DNA of 64,000 bases from JALYYC01 sp963795805. GTDB taxonomy: Bacteria > Chloroflexota > Dormibacteria > CF-121. Shown one piece after another: positions 8,221 through 17,236 of the stretch. The position numbers and the translations under genes are program-made. The notes beneath the pieces are model-generated. The model was not told the origin of the DNA. It was given only the letters and a program-made list of their open reading frames with translations, and did not search any database. Position 1 is the stretch's first letter; each line of letters starts with the position of its first letter. Where the stretch lies: positions 1,302,001 through 1,366,000 of the forward strand of contig CAWCIV010000004.1 in assembly GCA_963795805.1 (NCBI GenBank), in the 5' to 3' direction.

Positions 8221-9136
8221 TCCGAGGATCGGTCTCTCGGTCGAGGAACTCCTGCGCCGCTCGCGGTGGCCGGTCTTGCGTCGGCTTGGCATCCATCCCG
8301 GAGGCGACGAGCGCTCCCGTCTTCGCGGTCCGGGCATGGAGTACAGCGACGTGCGCGAGTACCAGCCTGGCGATGATCCACGAAGCATCGAATGGACCAT
8401 CACGGCCCGCTCGGATCGTCCGTACGTCCGCGAGTCGTTTCCCGACCGGGGTCTCGACGCCTGGCTCTTGGTTGACGTAACGCGGTCCCTCGATTGGGGC
8501 ACGGCCCGCGTCCTCAAGCGGCAGCTTGCCGTTGAGGTGGCGGTGCTCGCCGGGCAGCTCCTCAGCGGGCGCGGTAACCGGGTCGGGGCCCTGCTGTTCG
8601 GCCCCCGGACGCATACCGTCGTCCGCCCCGCCGCGGGCCGGACGGCTCTCATGCAGCTGATCACCCGGGTGGAGCATGCTGGAGCGGCCTCTGCCCCGGG
8701 CGATACCGACCTCGGCCGCGCGCTGACCGAGGTGGGACGGTTGATCCGGCGCCCGTCGTTGTTGATCCTGATCAGTGATTTCCTGACACCGGACGGCTGG
8801 CAGAAGCCGCTCAGCTCGCTTGGCCTGCGCCACGAGATCATCTCGATATGGATCGCGGACCCGCGCGAGGCGGATATCCCGGACATCGGCGTTGTGACCT
8901 TCGAGGATCCCGAGAATGGCAAGCAGCTTCTCGTTGACACGAGCAACCCGCGGCTGAGAGCCCGGTTTCAGGATGCCGCGGCCACCCAGCGCCGGCGAAT
9001 CAAGGACGACCTGATCAAGGCGCGCTCCGCCGTGGCTGAGTTCAGTACCGGCTCTGAGGTCGTTCCGCAGCTTGTCCAATTCTTAAAAGCGCGGCAGGCC
9101 CAGCGTGGGCACCGGACGGCAGTGGTCGGACGATGA
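8210..9136 (+). CDS. DUF58 domain protein
   Basis: 308 residues. It opens at TTG 8210, inside the end of the MoxR gene, with a purine-rich GGGGGA just upstream. The DUF58 signature appears as GMEYSDVREYQPGDDPRSIEW near residues 43-63, followed by a VWA-like core with DVTRSLDW where the metal-site Asp is retained. DUF58 proteins are the usual partners of MoxR ATPases, bridging the ATPase to membrane VWA proteins. It overlaps the next gene by four bases (ATGA). Confidence 0.9.
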   Translation: MPPDPRIGLSVEELLRRSRWPVLRRLGIHPGGDERSRLRGPGMEYSDVREYQPGDDPRSIEWTITARSDRPYVRESFPDRGLDAWLLVDVTRSLDWGTARVLKRQLAVEVAVLAGQLLSGRGNRVGALLFGPRTHTVVRPAAGRTALMQLITRVEHAGAASAPGDTDLGRALTEVGRLIRRPSLLILISDFLTPDGWQKPLSSLGLRHEIISIWIADPREADIPDIGVVTFEDPENGKQLLVDTSNPRLRARFQDAAATQRRRIKDDLIKARSAVAEFSTGSEVVPQLVQFLKARQAQRGHRTAVVGR

Positions 9137-10077
9137 GCTTCCAGTCGCCGCTCCTGCTCCTCGGCCTGCTGGCCGTGCCGCTGCTCGCCGGCTTCTACTG
9201 GACCCAGCAGCAGCGGCGCCGCCAATACGCCGTCCGGTTCACGAACCTCGCGCTGCTCCAGCAGGTCATGGGCAAGGGTCCGGGCTTCCGTCGGCACCTG
9301 CCCGCCGCCCTCTTCATCCTCGGGCTGGCCGGCCTGCTGCTCGCGATGGCGCGTCCGCAGGCAACCCTTCGCGTCCCCAAAGACCAAACGAGCGTGATTC
9401 TGGTTGTGGACGTCTCCGGGTCGATGGCGGCGCGCGACGTCGCGCCGACCCGCATCCAGGCCGCCATCCAGGCGGGTCAGACCTTGATCGACCAGCTTCC
9501 GAGCCAGGCCAACGTTGGGCTGGTGATCTTCAACTCGTCGGTCTCCGTCGTCTCGCCGCTCACCCAGGATCACGGATCCGTCAAGGACGCCCTTGGAGGC
9601 CTGACCCCGGGCGGAGGGACGGCAATCGGTGATGCGATCCAGGTGTCCGTCGCCCAGCTCGCCGGCGTGCTGGATGCCAAAAGCGCCAAGCAATCGCACG
9701 CCGTGGTCGTGCTCCTGACCGACGGCACGTCGAATAGCGGGATGGACCCGCAGCAGGCGGCTGCGCAGGCCAAACAGGCGGGCGTTCCGGTCGATACCGT
9801 CGGCGTCGGCCAGCGCAATCAGACCACGCTGCTTGGGGGACGCGTCGTCGACGGCGTCGACGAGCAAGCCCTCCAGGCGATTGCCACCACAACCGGCGGA
9901 CACTACTTCTTCGCGGCGGACGAAGCGCAGCTGCACAAGATCTACAGCGACCTCGGCTCGCGCATCGGCTTCACGACGACCAAAGTCGATCTGACGATCC
10001 CACTACTGGCACTGGCCACCATCATTCTCGTTGGCGGCGGCCTCGTCAGCCTGCGCTGGTTCCGCCTGCTGCCGTAG
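9133..10077 (+). CDS. Membrane-anchored VWA protein, BatA-like
   Basis: 314 residues: two N-terminal membrane helices (about 7-23 and 56-74), a von Willebrand A domain from about 90 with complete MIDAS motif DVSGS and later TDG, and a C-terminal membrane helix. This is the BatA/Bat-type architecture of MoxR-linked operons, where the VWA domain is outside the cytoplasmic face or at the membrane and takes part in stress tolerance or metalloprotein assembly. It is translationally coupled to the DUF58 gene through ATGA. Its specific client is unknown. Confidence 0.9.
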   Translation: MSFQSPLLLLGLLAVPLLAGFYWTQQQRRRQYAVRFTNLALLQQVMGKGPGFRRHLPAALFILGLAGLLLAMARPQATLRVPKDQTSVILVVDVSGSMAARDVAPTRIQAAIQAGQTLIDQLPSQANVGLVIFNSSVSVVSPLTQDHGSVKDALGGLTPGGGTAIGDAIQVSVAQLAGVLDAKSAKQSHAVVVLLTDGTSNSGMDPQQAAAQAKQAGVPVDTVGVGQRNQTTLLGGRVVDGVDEQALQAIATTTGGHYFFAADEAQLHKIYSDLGSRIGFTTTKVDLTIPLLALATIILVGGGLVSLRWFRLLP

Positions 10078-10087
10078 CTCGCCGGCG

Positions 10088-10708
10088 TCAGGAACCCGAA
10101 AGCTTCCGCCGTAGGGTCATCACGTCCAGCGAGAGAGCCCCGGCCTCGTACTGCCGACGGCGCTGAACCTCGGTGTCGTGAAGCGCCGCCGCAGCCTCGA
10201 GCACCGACGGGGCACGATCAGCGGGGACAACAACCGCGCCGTCACCGTCGAGGACCACGATGTCGCCGGGCGCGATGTTGGCGCCGCCAACGACGACGGG
10301 GACGTGGAGCGCGCCAACGCGTTCCTTTGCCGCCTGCGTGGCGCGGATCCACCGCGCCCAGATCGGGAGGCCCAGCGCCCGGAGATCGTCGCTGTCACGG
10401 ACCGCGCCGTCGACCAGGATTGCCGCCGCCCCGTGACGGCGCGCCTGCGTGGCCAGTAGTTCACCGAGGAGGGCAACCGGCGCGGCCTTCGGCATCGTGA
10501 TGACGAGCACCCGGCCGGGCTCCAGCGACTCCATAGCCGCGTGCACCATCAGGTTGTCATCCTGGCCGCAGCGGACGGTCGACGCCGGACCCGCTACGCG
10601 CGTGCCGGGGACGAGCTGGATCAGGTCGACGTCGATCAGACCCTTGTAGCCCGCGGCATTGTAGGTCGTCGCGACGCCGTAACGCGCGAAGTCGTCGTGC
10701 ATGGTCAT
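10088..10708 (-). CDS. RraA-family protein (HMG/OMA aldolase-like)
   Basis: 206 residues from ATG 10708 (10702 is also possible). It matches the RraA/4-hydroxy-4-methyl-2-oxoglutarate aldolase family: YKGLIDVDLIQLVPG, ATQARRHGAAAILVDGAVRDSDDL (the G-x(20)-R-D substrate/metal motif), then WARWIRATQAAKERVG and APGDIVVLDGDGAVVVP. Family members are either divalent-metal aldolases/oxaloacetate decarboxylases or RNase E regulators. The catabolic neighbours (CoA ligase, ketopantoate-reductase-like, FAH) favour an enzyme. It is divergent from the acyl-CoA synthetase gene. Confidence 0.85.
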   Translation of the reverse strand: MTMHDDFARYGVATTYNAAGYKGLIDVDLIQLVPGTRVAGPASTVRCGQDDNLMVHAAMESLEPGRVLVITMPKAAPVALLGELLATQARRHGAAAILVDGAVRDSDDLRALGLPIWARWIRATQAAKERVGALHVPVVVGGANIAPGDIVVLDGDGAVVVPADRAPSVLEAAAALHDTEVQRRRQYEAGALSLDVMTLRRKLSGS

Positions 10709-10775
10709 TTCGGCGAATCTTATCTCGCCCGTTCGAGGACCGGCGACGCCTGTGCCACACTGGTCGTCGGTAGCG

Positions 10776-12264
10776 ATGGCGAATCTCACCGGACTGATCC
10801 GTGGCGCGGCCGACGATGTTGCGCTCAGTGTGCCCGCCGGCCTCAGCCTCACCTACGCGCGGGTCCGCGAGCTGGTCGATGAGGCTGCGCATCAGCTTGC
10901 GGCCGCCGGCGTTGCGTCCGGTTCGCGCGTCGCCATGGCGTTTCCCAACTCGCCCGAGGCGATCATCCTGTTCCTCGCGGCTTCGGCGATCGCCACCGCT
11001 TGCCCATTGAACCCGGCCTACACCGAGGCGGAATTCCGCTTCTACCTCGAGGACACGGGCGCCGCGTTTCTCGTCGTGCCACCGGGGGACGGGGCTGCCG
11101 CCCGGAAGGCCCTGCCGCCGACAGCGCAGCTGCTCGAGGCGACGCTCGCCGCCGACGGGCGCCTTCAGATGACCAACGGTGCCCACCGGGACGTCACCAC
11201 GAATGGAGCGGTTGCCCGCGACGACGACATCGCGCTGGTCCTACATACGAGCGGGACCACCAGCCGTCCCAAGCGGGTCCCGCTTCGCCACCGGAACGTC
11301 GCGGCCTCGGTTGCCAACATCGTCGCCCACTACCAGCTCACCCGCACCGACGTCTCGCTCTGCATCATGCCGCTCTTCCACGTCCATGGCCTGGTGGCGT
11401 CGGCGCTGGCGACGCTCGCCTCCGGCGGCACGGTCGTCGTCCCGGAGAAGTTTGCACCCCTCGGCTTCTGGCCGATCGCGCGCGAGGTGCGGCCCACCTG
11501 GTTCAGCGCCTCGCCGACGCCGCACCAGCTGATCCTGATGCGCGGCCAGGACGGTCGCGCCGGCACCGAGCGCCTTCGATTCGTCCGGTCCTGCAGCGCG
11601 GCGCTGGCGCCCGCGCTGATGGCGTCGATGGAACAACGCTTCGGGGTACCCGTCCTCGAGGCCTACGGCATGACCGAGGCCAGCCACCAGATGTCGTCCA
11701 ATCCGTTGCCTCCCGGTCGCCGCATCCCGGGATCGGTCGGCGTCGGTACCGGCGTGGCGATCGCCGTTCTCGACGAGCGCGGATCGGCGGTCCGATCGGG
11801 GGTGAGCGGACAGGTCGGCATCCGCGGCGCGAATGTGATCGAAGGCTATGAGAACAACCCCGAGGCGAACGCCGCCTCCTTTATGAACGGCTGGTTTCTC
11901 ACCGGCGACCTCGGAACTATGGACTCGGACGGTTACCTGCGGCTGCTCGGCCGGCTCAAGGAGTTGATCAACCGTGGCGGCGAGAAGATTGCGCCGAGGG
12001 AGATCGACGAGACGCTGGAACGACATCCGCGCGTTCGAGGAAGCGGTCGCGTTTGGCGTCCCGCACCCGACCTGGGGCGAGGAGGTGGCCGCCGCCGTGG
12101 TGGTCGATGGGGAGGTGACCGAGAATGAATTGCAGGCGCATTGCCGCCAGTCGCTGGCGGACTTCAAGGTGCCGCGTTACATCCATATCGTCGACGCGAT
12201 CCCGCGGACGGCGACCGGCAAGGTGCAGCGCCGCTTCGTCGCCGAGCAGTTCGCGTCCAAATGA
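10776..12264 (+). CDS. AMP-forming acyl-CoA synthetase, oxalate-CoA-ligase-like (one frameshift)
   Basis: About 495 residues once one extra base near 12036 is ignored. Features in order: the P-loop-like motif LVLHTSGTTSRPKRVPLRH, the AYGMTEASHQM adenylation motif, FLTGDLGTMDSDGYLRLLGRLKELINRGGEKIAPREID, and, in the second frame, VAFGVPHPTWGEEV and the catalytic Lys region RTATGKVQRRF. Overall it resembles the Pcs60/AAE3 (oxalyl-CoA synthetase) branch. The reading frame changes after residues equivalent to LERHPRV and resumes with EEAVAFGVP, so the product is either broken or the sequence has an error. ATGA overlap with the next gene. Confidence 0.85.
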
Positions 12265-13241
12265 AGCTCGCGATCCTCGGGGCCGGGGCCATCGGTGGAT
12301 TCCTCGGCGCCCGTTTGACGCGGGCCGGCGAGGACGTGACGCTGATCGCTCGCGGCCCGCACCTCGAGGCGATGCGGCGGGACGGCCTGCGCGTCATCGA
12401 GGCCGGCTCCGAGTACACGGTCCGCCCGGCTTGTACCGATGACTTCGGAGTCCTCCGCGACGCGGACGCCGTCTTCATCACGCTCAAGGCGCACAGCCTG
12501 CCACCGGTCGTCGATCGGCTCGGCGTCGCCCTGGGGACCCGGACCGCCGTGGTGAGCGCCCAGAACGGCATTCCGTGGTGGTATTTCCAGCGCTACGGTG
12601 GCGAACTCGAGGGCCTTCACCTCGAGAGCGTCGATCCGGGCGGCGTGATCGCGCGCACCATCAACCCGGACCGCGTGATCGCCTGCGTCGTCTACCCGGC
12701 CACCGACTTGATCGGCCCCGGCATCGTCCGACATGTCGAAGGCGAGCGATTTTCTCTCGGCGAGCTCGACGGGAGCGAGAGCGAGCGCTGTCTCGCGCTT
12801 GCGGCTGCGCTCTCTCGGGCCGGGCTCAAGGCACCGGTCCAGCCCAGGATCCGCGACGAGCTCTGGGTCAAGCTGCTGGGCAACGCCGTCTTCAACCCGC
12901 TAAGCGCCCTGACCCGGGCAACCCTGGTCGAAATGGCGGAATCCCCGCTGACGGCGCGGGTGATTCGGGAGGCGATGGGGGAGGTGGAGGCCGTGGCGAA
13001 GCGCCTGGGCGTCGAGATGGCGGTGACGATCGACCGGCGTATTCGGGGCGCGGCCCGAGTCGGGGCGCATAAGACCTCGATGCTGCAGGACCTGGAGTCA
13101 GGCAGGCCACTCGAGATCGATGCGCTGGTCGGATCGATAGTTGAGCTGGCCGACAGGCTTACGGTCGACGTCCCGCACCTGCGGACGCTCTATGGCTGCG
13201 TCAAGCTGCTCGACGCTCAGCGGGGACGCCAGCCGGCCTGA
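12261..13241 (+). CDS. Ketopantoate reductase-like (ApbA/PanE family) dehydrogenase
   Basis: 326 residues. It starts at ATG 12261, overlapping the CoA-ligase stop. The N-terminal Rossmann motif GAGAIGGFLGARL binds NADP; AQNGIPWW and the C-terminal helical domain with KLLGNAVFNPLSALTRAT carry the Lys and Asn residues that bind the keto acid in this family. Biosynthetic PanE makes pantoate, but the operon context with a CoA ligase and a GntR regulator favours a 2-oxoacid reductase in a catabolic route. It overlaps the convergent regulator gene by 25 bases. Confidence 0.87.
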   Translation: MKLAILGAGAIGGFLGARLTRAGEDVTLIARGPHLEAMRRDGLRVIEAGSEYTVRPACTDDFGVLRDADAVFITLKAHSLPPVVDRLGVALGTRTAVVSAQNGIPWWYFQRYGGELEGLHLESVDPGGVIARTINPDRVIACVVYPATDLIGPGIVRHVEGERFSLGELDGSESERCLALAAALSRAGLKAPVQPRIRDELWVKLLGNAVFNPLSALTRATLVEMAESPLTARVIREAMGEVEAVAKRLGVEMAVTIDRRIRGAARVGAHKTSMLQDLESGRPLEIDALVGSIVELADRLTVDVPHLRTLYGCVKLLDAQRGRQPA

Positions 13242-13906
13242 CGGCGATTCGACTCGATCGCCCATTTCAGGGTCTCGACGACGTGGCTCAAATGCTGCGC
13301 CATGGCGCGCTCGCTCGCCTCGGCGTCGTGGGCGGCGAGCGCCGACACGATCGCCCGGTGCTCCTCGAGGGATTGCTCGGTGCGGCCGGGTCGCAGGATC
13401 GTCCGGAACTGAAAACGGAGGCTCTGGGATTTCAAATTGCCGAGCAGCTTGCTGGCGGTCCCATGATCGCCGATCGCCCAGATCCGCCGATGAAAACGGG
13501 CGTTGAGTTCGGAATAGCCGAGGGGATCGCCCTGATCGAGCCGCTGGCGCATCTCGAGCAAATCCACGCTGAGATCCTCGAGGTCGGCGGCGGTGACCTT
13601 TTCGGCGGCGTGCCGGACGATCAACAGCTCGAGCGCGATGCGGACCTGCTCGATTTCGACTGCCTCCCGGTCGGACACGAGGCGCACCCGGGCTCCCCGA
13701 TTCGGCTCGTGACTGACCAGGCCCTCCTGCTCCAGCCGGACCAGGGCAGCCCGGACCGAGGTCCGGCCGGTATTCAGCCGGCGGGCAAGGTCGACCTCAA
13801 CGAGCCGCTCGTTGGGCTGGAATTCGCCATTGACGATCGCCTCACGCAGCTGGTGATAGGTATCCGGCTGGGCAGCCGGTGGCGCCCCGAGCTCGCTCTT
13901 GACCAT
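13217..13906 (-). CDS. GntR-family transcriptional regulator, FadR/FCD subfamily
   Basis: 229 residues. N-terminal winged helix-turn-helix: YHQLREAIVNGEFQPNERLVEVDLARRLNTGRTSVRAALVRLEQEGLV. C-terminal all-helical FCD domain: EIEQVRIALELLIVRHAAE, then RFHRRIWAIGDHGTASKLL and EEHRAIVSALAAHDAEAS, with Asp/His positions that bind a metal and a carboxylate effector. It is transcribed away from the livKHMGF operon and probably represses itself and that operon through the palindrome at 13936-13949. The effector is probably an organic acid handled by neighbouring genes. Confidence 0.92.
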   Translation of the reverse strand: MVKSELGAPPAAQPDTYHQLREAIVNGEFQPNERLVEVDLARRLNTGRTSVRAALVRLEQEGLVSHEPNRGARVRLVSDREAVEIEQVRIALELLIVRHAAEKVTAADLEDLSVDLLEMRQRLDQGDPLGYSELNARFHRRIWAIGDHGTASKLLGNLKSQSLRFQFRTILRPGRTEQSLEEHRAIVSALAAHDAEASERAMAQHLSHVVETLKWAIESNRRQAGWRPR

Positions 13907-13935
13907 TTAGTTCCCCAAGGACATTATGGGCGTAA

Positions 13936-13949
13936 GATTGTCGACAATC
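13936..13949. promoter_or_regulatory. Palindromic operator for the GntR/FCD regulator
   Basis: GATTGTCGACAATC is a perfect 14-base palindrome in the 76-base space between the divergent regulator and ABC-transporter genes. FCD-type GntR proteins usually recognise TTGT-N2-3-ACAA-like sites, which this matches. It lies 30 bases from the regulator start and 34 from the transporter start, so it could control both promoters. Confidence 0.7.
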
Positions 13950-13982
13950 CGGCATGCAATCCCTGAAGGGAGAGGAAGAGTG

Positions 13983-15320
13983 ATGCATCCAGCCGCCCAT
14001 TTGCGTCTGCGTCGATTGCTCGCGTTGCCCTCGGTGGCGCTGCTCCTCGGGCTCGCGGCGTGCGGTAACAGTCCGTCGAGTAGTACCGGCAGCGGTCTGG
14101 GAAGCGGCGCCCTGCTGGTGGGTGTGATCGCGCCGTTCACGGGCGCGGATGCGGGTCTGGGCCCCGCCTACTACGCCGCCTGCCTCCCGGCGTCCTTGAC
14201 CATCAACAACAATGGCGGCGTAGGCGGGCGTCAGGTCGGCTGCCAGCAGTTCGACACCCGTGGCGAACCGGCCGACGCCGTCCCGGCTGCCCGGCAGATG
14301 GTGGCCAGCCACTCCAACCTCATGGCCACGGTCGGGTGCACCTCGGACGAGGCCTCCAGCGTGGCGCCGATCATCAACGGCGCGCACATCCCTATGTTCT
14401 GCATGACCGGGCAGTCGGAGTTCAACAAGACCACCCTGGCCTATTTCCACCGCCTCGTGCCACCCGACCAGTTCGACGCCTACGCCATGGTCGGCAACGC
14501 GATGTACCAGAACCACTGGAAGAAAATCGCGCTGGTCTTCGGCAACGACATCGGTTCTCAGGCGTTCGTCAATCCAGCCAAGACGGCGATCGAGAAACTG
14601 GGTGGGACGGTAACCATCAGCCAGGCGATCGCGCTGGGGCAGCCCTCCTATCGGACTGAGGTGACCCAGATGCTGGCCACGCATCCGGAAGTCATCCTGA
14701 CTGAGGCCCTGGGTCAGCCACCGAGTGACGCCACGTACCTGGCCGAGGTCAAGCAGCTGAATGGCGGGAAGAGCATCCCCTTCATCGGGACCTCGGCCAC
14801 GGTTGACCCGCAATGGTTCGCCGCGGTGAAGGGGGCCATCGGCCTGCAGGATCTGCTCGACAACTACCAGGCGGTTGATATCGGCACGACCTTCGCCGGC
14901 CCCGGCTACCAGGAATTCCTGACTCAGCTGAACGCGTCGGCCTCACAGTTCGCCGACGCGCCCAAATACAAGCAGCGGGCATCGACCCTTCACCTGTATG
15001 ACGGGATCATCATGACCGCGCTGGCGATGACGGCCGCCAACAGCGCCGATCCGACGGTCTACAACCCGAAGATCAAGGAGATCGGCAATGGGGTCAGTGG
15101 CGCGACCGTGGTGCACACCTACAAGGAAGGCGTGGACGCGATCAAAGCCGGCAAGTCGATTCGCTTCGTCGGCGCCGGCGGCGAGACGAACTTCAACCAG
15201 TACAACAACTCACAGCAGGGCTACATCCTCGTCAAGTACGACGCCACGGGCGGTGAGGTCACGGTTGGAAAACTGTCACAAGCGCAGACCGACCAGATCA
15301 TCAAGGCGGGCGGTGGCTGA
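13983..15320 (+). CDS. livK: Branched-chain-type ABC transporter substrate-binding lipoprotein
   Basis: 445 residues from ATG 13983 with a GGAGAGGAAGAG ribosome site. The signal peptide ends in lipobox LGLAACG, so the protein is anchored by lipid. The mature part shows the periplasmic-binding-protein type 1 fold (Peripla_BP_6): VGVIAPFTGADAGLG, NNNGGVGGRQV, and VGCTSDEASSVAPIINGAHIPMF. It delivers a small organic solute to the permeases that follow. The amino-acid label is by family only; the catabolic context suggests an aromatic or organic acid. Confidence 0.92.
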   Translation: MHPAAHLRLRRLLALPSVALLLGLAACGNSPSSSTGSGLGSGALLVGVIAPFTGADAGLGPAYYAACLPASLTINNNGGVGGRQVGCQQFDTRGEPADAVPAARQMVASHSNLMATVGCTSDEASSVAPIINGAHIPMFCMTGQSEFNKTTLAYFHRLVPPDQFDAYAMVGNAMYQNHWKKIALVFGNDIGSQAFVNPAKTAIEKLGGTVTISQAIALGQPSYRTEVTQMLATHPEVILTEALGQPPSDATYLAEVKQLNGGKSIPFIGTSATVDPQWFAAVKGAIGLQDLLDNYQAVDIGTTFAGPGYQEFLTQLNASASQFADAPKYKQRASTLHLYDGIIMTALAMTAANSADPTVYNPKIKEIGNGVSGATVVHTYKEGVDAIKAGKSIRFVGAGGETNFNQYNNSQQGYILVKYDATGGEVTVGKLSQAQTDQIIKAGGG

Positions 15321-15349
15321 TCCGGCAACTGACTAGCTAAGGAAAAGGC

Positions 15350-16234
15350 GTGGACCTCTTCATCGCTGCGTTCGGCTTCGGCCTGGTCAGCATGTCGGTG
15401 ATCGCCATCGCAGCGGTCGGCTTCACGATGCAGTTCGGGATCACGAACATGATCAATCTCGCCTACGCGCAGGTCATGATCGCCTCTGCCTACGCCACCT
15501 ATGCCGTCAACCATCTGGGCGTCAGCATCTGGATCAGCATGATTGGGGGGGCGCTCTTCGGCGCCCTCTTCTCATTTCTCCTCAACCGTGTTCTCTATAC
15601 GCCCTTCTTGCGCAAAGGAACCTCCCATATCGGCATGGTGATCATCTCCCTGGCCGCAGCGCTGATGATTGCCAACGTGCTGCTGCCGATCGTCGGCTAC
15701 TTCAGCAAGTCCTACACGCAGAGCCCCGGCGCCACCATCCGCTTCGGCGCCTTCGTGCTGACCACCTCGCAGGTCCTGATCATCGCGCTGGCGGTTGTGC
15801 TGATGCTCGCCATCCACGGTCTGCTGACGTTCACCCGGCTGGGCAAGGCGATGCGCGCGACGGCCGCCAACCCCACGCTGGCTCGCAACTGCGGGATCCA
15901 AACCCAGCGGGTGGTCGACCTGGTTTGGCTGATCACCGGGGCGCTCTGTGGCATCGCCGGCACCGTCTACGCGATGAACTCGCAGTCGTTCGCGGTCGCC
16001 AGCGGCGCCACCTTCTTGATCACGATCATCGCCGCGGCCGTCCTGGGAGGCGCCGGGCAACCGTACGGCGCCATGATCGGCGCCATCCTGATTGGTGAGA
16101 TGACCGAGTTGAGCGCGGCCGCGATCTCGCCACAGTTCAAGGAGGTCGTCGCCTTCGCCATCCTCGTGCTGGTGATGATCCTCCGGCCGCAGGGGCTGCT
16201 CGCGCGACGCGGCGCGATGGCGGCAGCGGGATGA
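15350..16234 (+). CDS. livH: ABC transporter permease, LivH family
   Basis: 294 residues beginning at GTG 15350 with an AAGGAAAAG site. It has about eight membrane helices and the LivH landmark GKAMRATAANPTLARNCGI, the cytoplasmic loop that docks the ATPases, plus the closing FAILVLVMILRPQGLL. It forms the heterodimeric channel with the next gene, whose ATG overlaps this stop (ATGA). Confidence 0.93.
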   Translation: MDLFIAAFGFGLVSMSVIAIAAVGFTMQFGITNMINLAYAQVMIASAYATYAVNHLGVSIWISMIGGALFGALFSFLLNRVLYTPFLRKGTSHIGMVIISLAAALMIANVLLPIVGYFSKSYTQSPGATIRFGAFVLTTSQVLIIALAVVLMLAIHGLLTFTRLGKAMRATAANPTLARNCGIQTQRVVDLVWLITGALCGIAGTVYAMNSQSFAVASGATFLITIIAAAVLGGAGQPYGAMIGAILIGEMTELSAAAISPQFKEVVAFAILVLVMILRPQGLLARRGAMAAAG

Positions 16235-17235
16235 CCTACTACCTCACGGTACTGCTGATCTATGCCGGGGTCGACATCATCGCCTGCCTGGCGCTGAATC
16301 TCCAGTTCGGCCTCTCCGGCATCGTCAACTTCAGCTTCATCATCTTCCAGGCAGCAGGTGCCTACACAGCGGCGGTCCTCTCGATGCCGCCGTCATCGCA
16401 GATGACTGGCGAGCAGATCTACGTGCTCGGGCTGCAGCTGCCCTTTCCGCTGCCGTGGATCGGCGCCGCCGCCGTCGGGGGCCTGCTAGCGCTTCCGGTC
16501 GGCCTGGTCGTTCTCCGCCAGCTCCGCAGCGACTACCAGGCGATCGCGATGCTGGTCCTCTCGGTGATCGCCACGACGATCATCACCAACGTCCGACCCT
16601 TCCTGAACGGCGCGGCGGGACTCTCGTCGGTTCCGCCGCCGCTGTCCGATCAGCTGAATCCATACAGCAATGAGTACGGCTACATCTACATCGGGATCAC
16701 AGTGGTGTGCGTGCTGCTGGTCCTCTTCGTGTGCACCCGCCTGGTCAACTCCCCTTACGGTCGGACGCTCCGAGCGATGCGCGAGCACGAACTGGCGGCC
16801 ACCGCACTCGGCAAGAACCCGGTCGCGCTGAAGATGACGATCTTCATTGTCGGCGGCGTCATCGCCGGGCTGAGCGGCGGCATCCTGGTCGGCTTCATTG
16901 GGACCTGGGCCCCGTCGGTCTGGCTCTACCCGGAGACGATCATCCTGTTCGCCGCCGTCATCGTCGGCGGGCGCGGTAACAACTTTGGCGCCATCGTCGG
17001 TGCGCTTCTCGTGCCGGTGGGGTTTGAGGAGGCAACCCGCTTCATCCCGAGCAAAATTGGATCCTTCGAGTTTCCGGTTGGCCTCGTCCCGGCCGTCGAG
17101 TGGGTGGTGATCGGCCTGCTGATCATCGGCTTCCTCTGGTTCCGGCCTCGCGGCGTCCTGCCCGAGCCCCGTCACACCTTCGCCGGTGGACCCGCCGAGG
17201 AGACGCACTGGATCCAGAGCACGCGTGGCGCCTGA
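16231..17235 (+). CDS. livM: ABC transporter permease, LivM family
   Basis: 334 residues with multiple membrane helices. The LivM coupling loop is visible as SPYGRTLRAMREHELAATALGKNP, and the protein ends with the typical LIIGFLWFRPRGVLPEP. It pairs with LivH as the inner-membrane pore of the importer and is translationally coupled on both sides. Confidence 0.93.
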   Translation: MTYYLTVLLIYAGVDIIACLALNLQFGLSGIVNFSFIIFQAAGAYTAAVLSMPPSSQMTGEQIYVLGLQLPFPLPWIGAAAVGGLLALPVGLVVLRQLRSDYQAIAMLVLSVIATTIITNVRPFLNGAAGLSSVPPPLSDQLNPYSNEYGYIYIGITVVCVLLVLFVCTRLVNSPYGRTLRAMREHELAATALGKNPVALKMTIFIVGGVIAGLSGGILVGFIGTWAPSVWLYPETIILFAAVIVGGRGNNFGAIVGALLVPVGFEEATRFIPSKIGSFEFPVGLVPAVEWVVIGLLIIGFLWFRPRGVLPEPRHTFAGGPAEETHWIQSTRGA

Positions 17236-17236
17236 G

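Noticed and set aside
7195..8946. 583-residue minus-strand open frame opposite MoxR and DUF58
   Set aside because: Composition is Arg/Ser/Pro-biased shadow sequence, while the plus strand holds clear AAA+ and DUF58 motifs.
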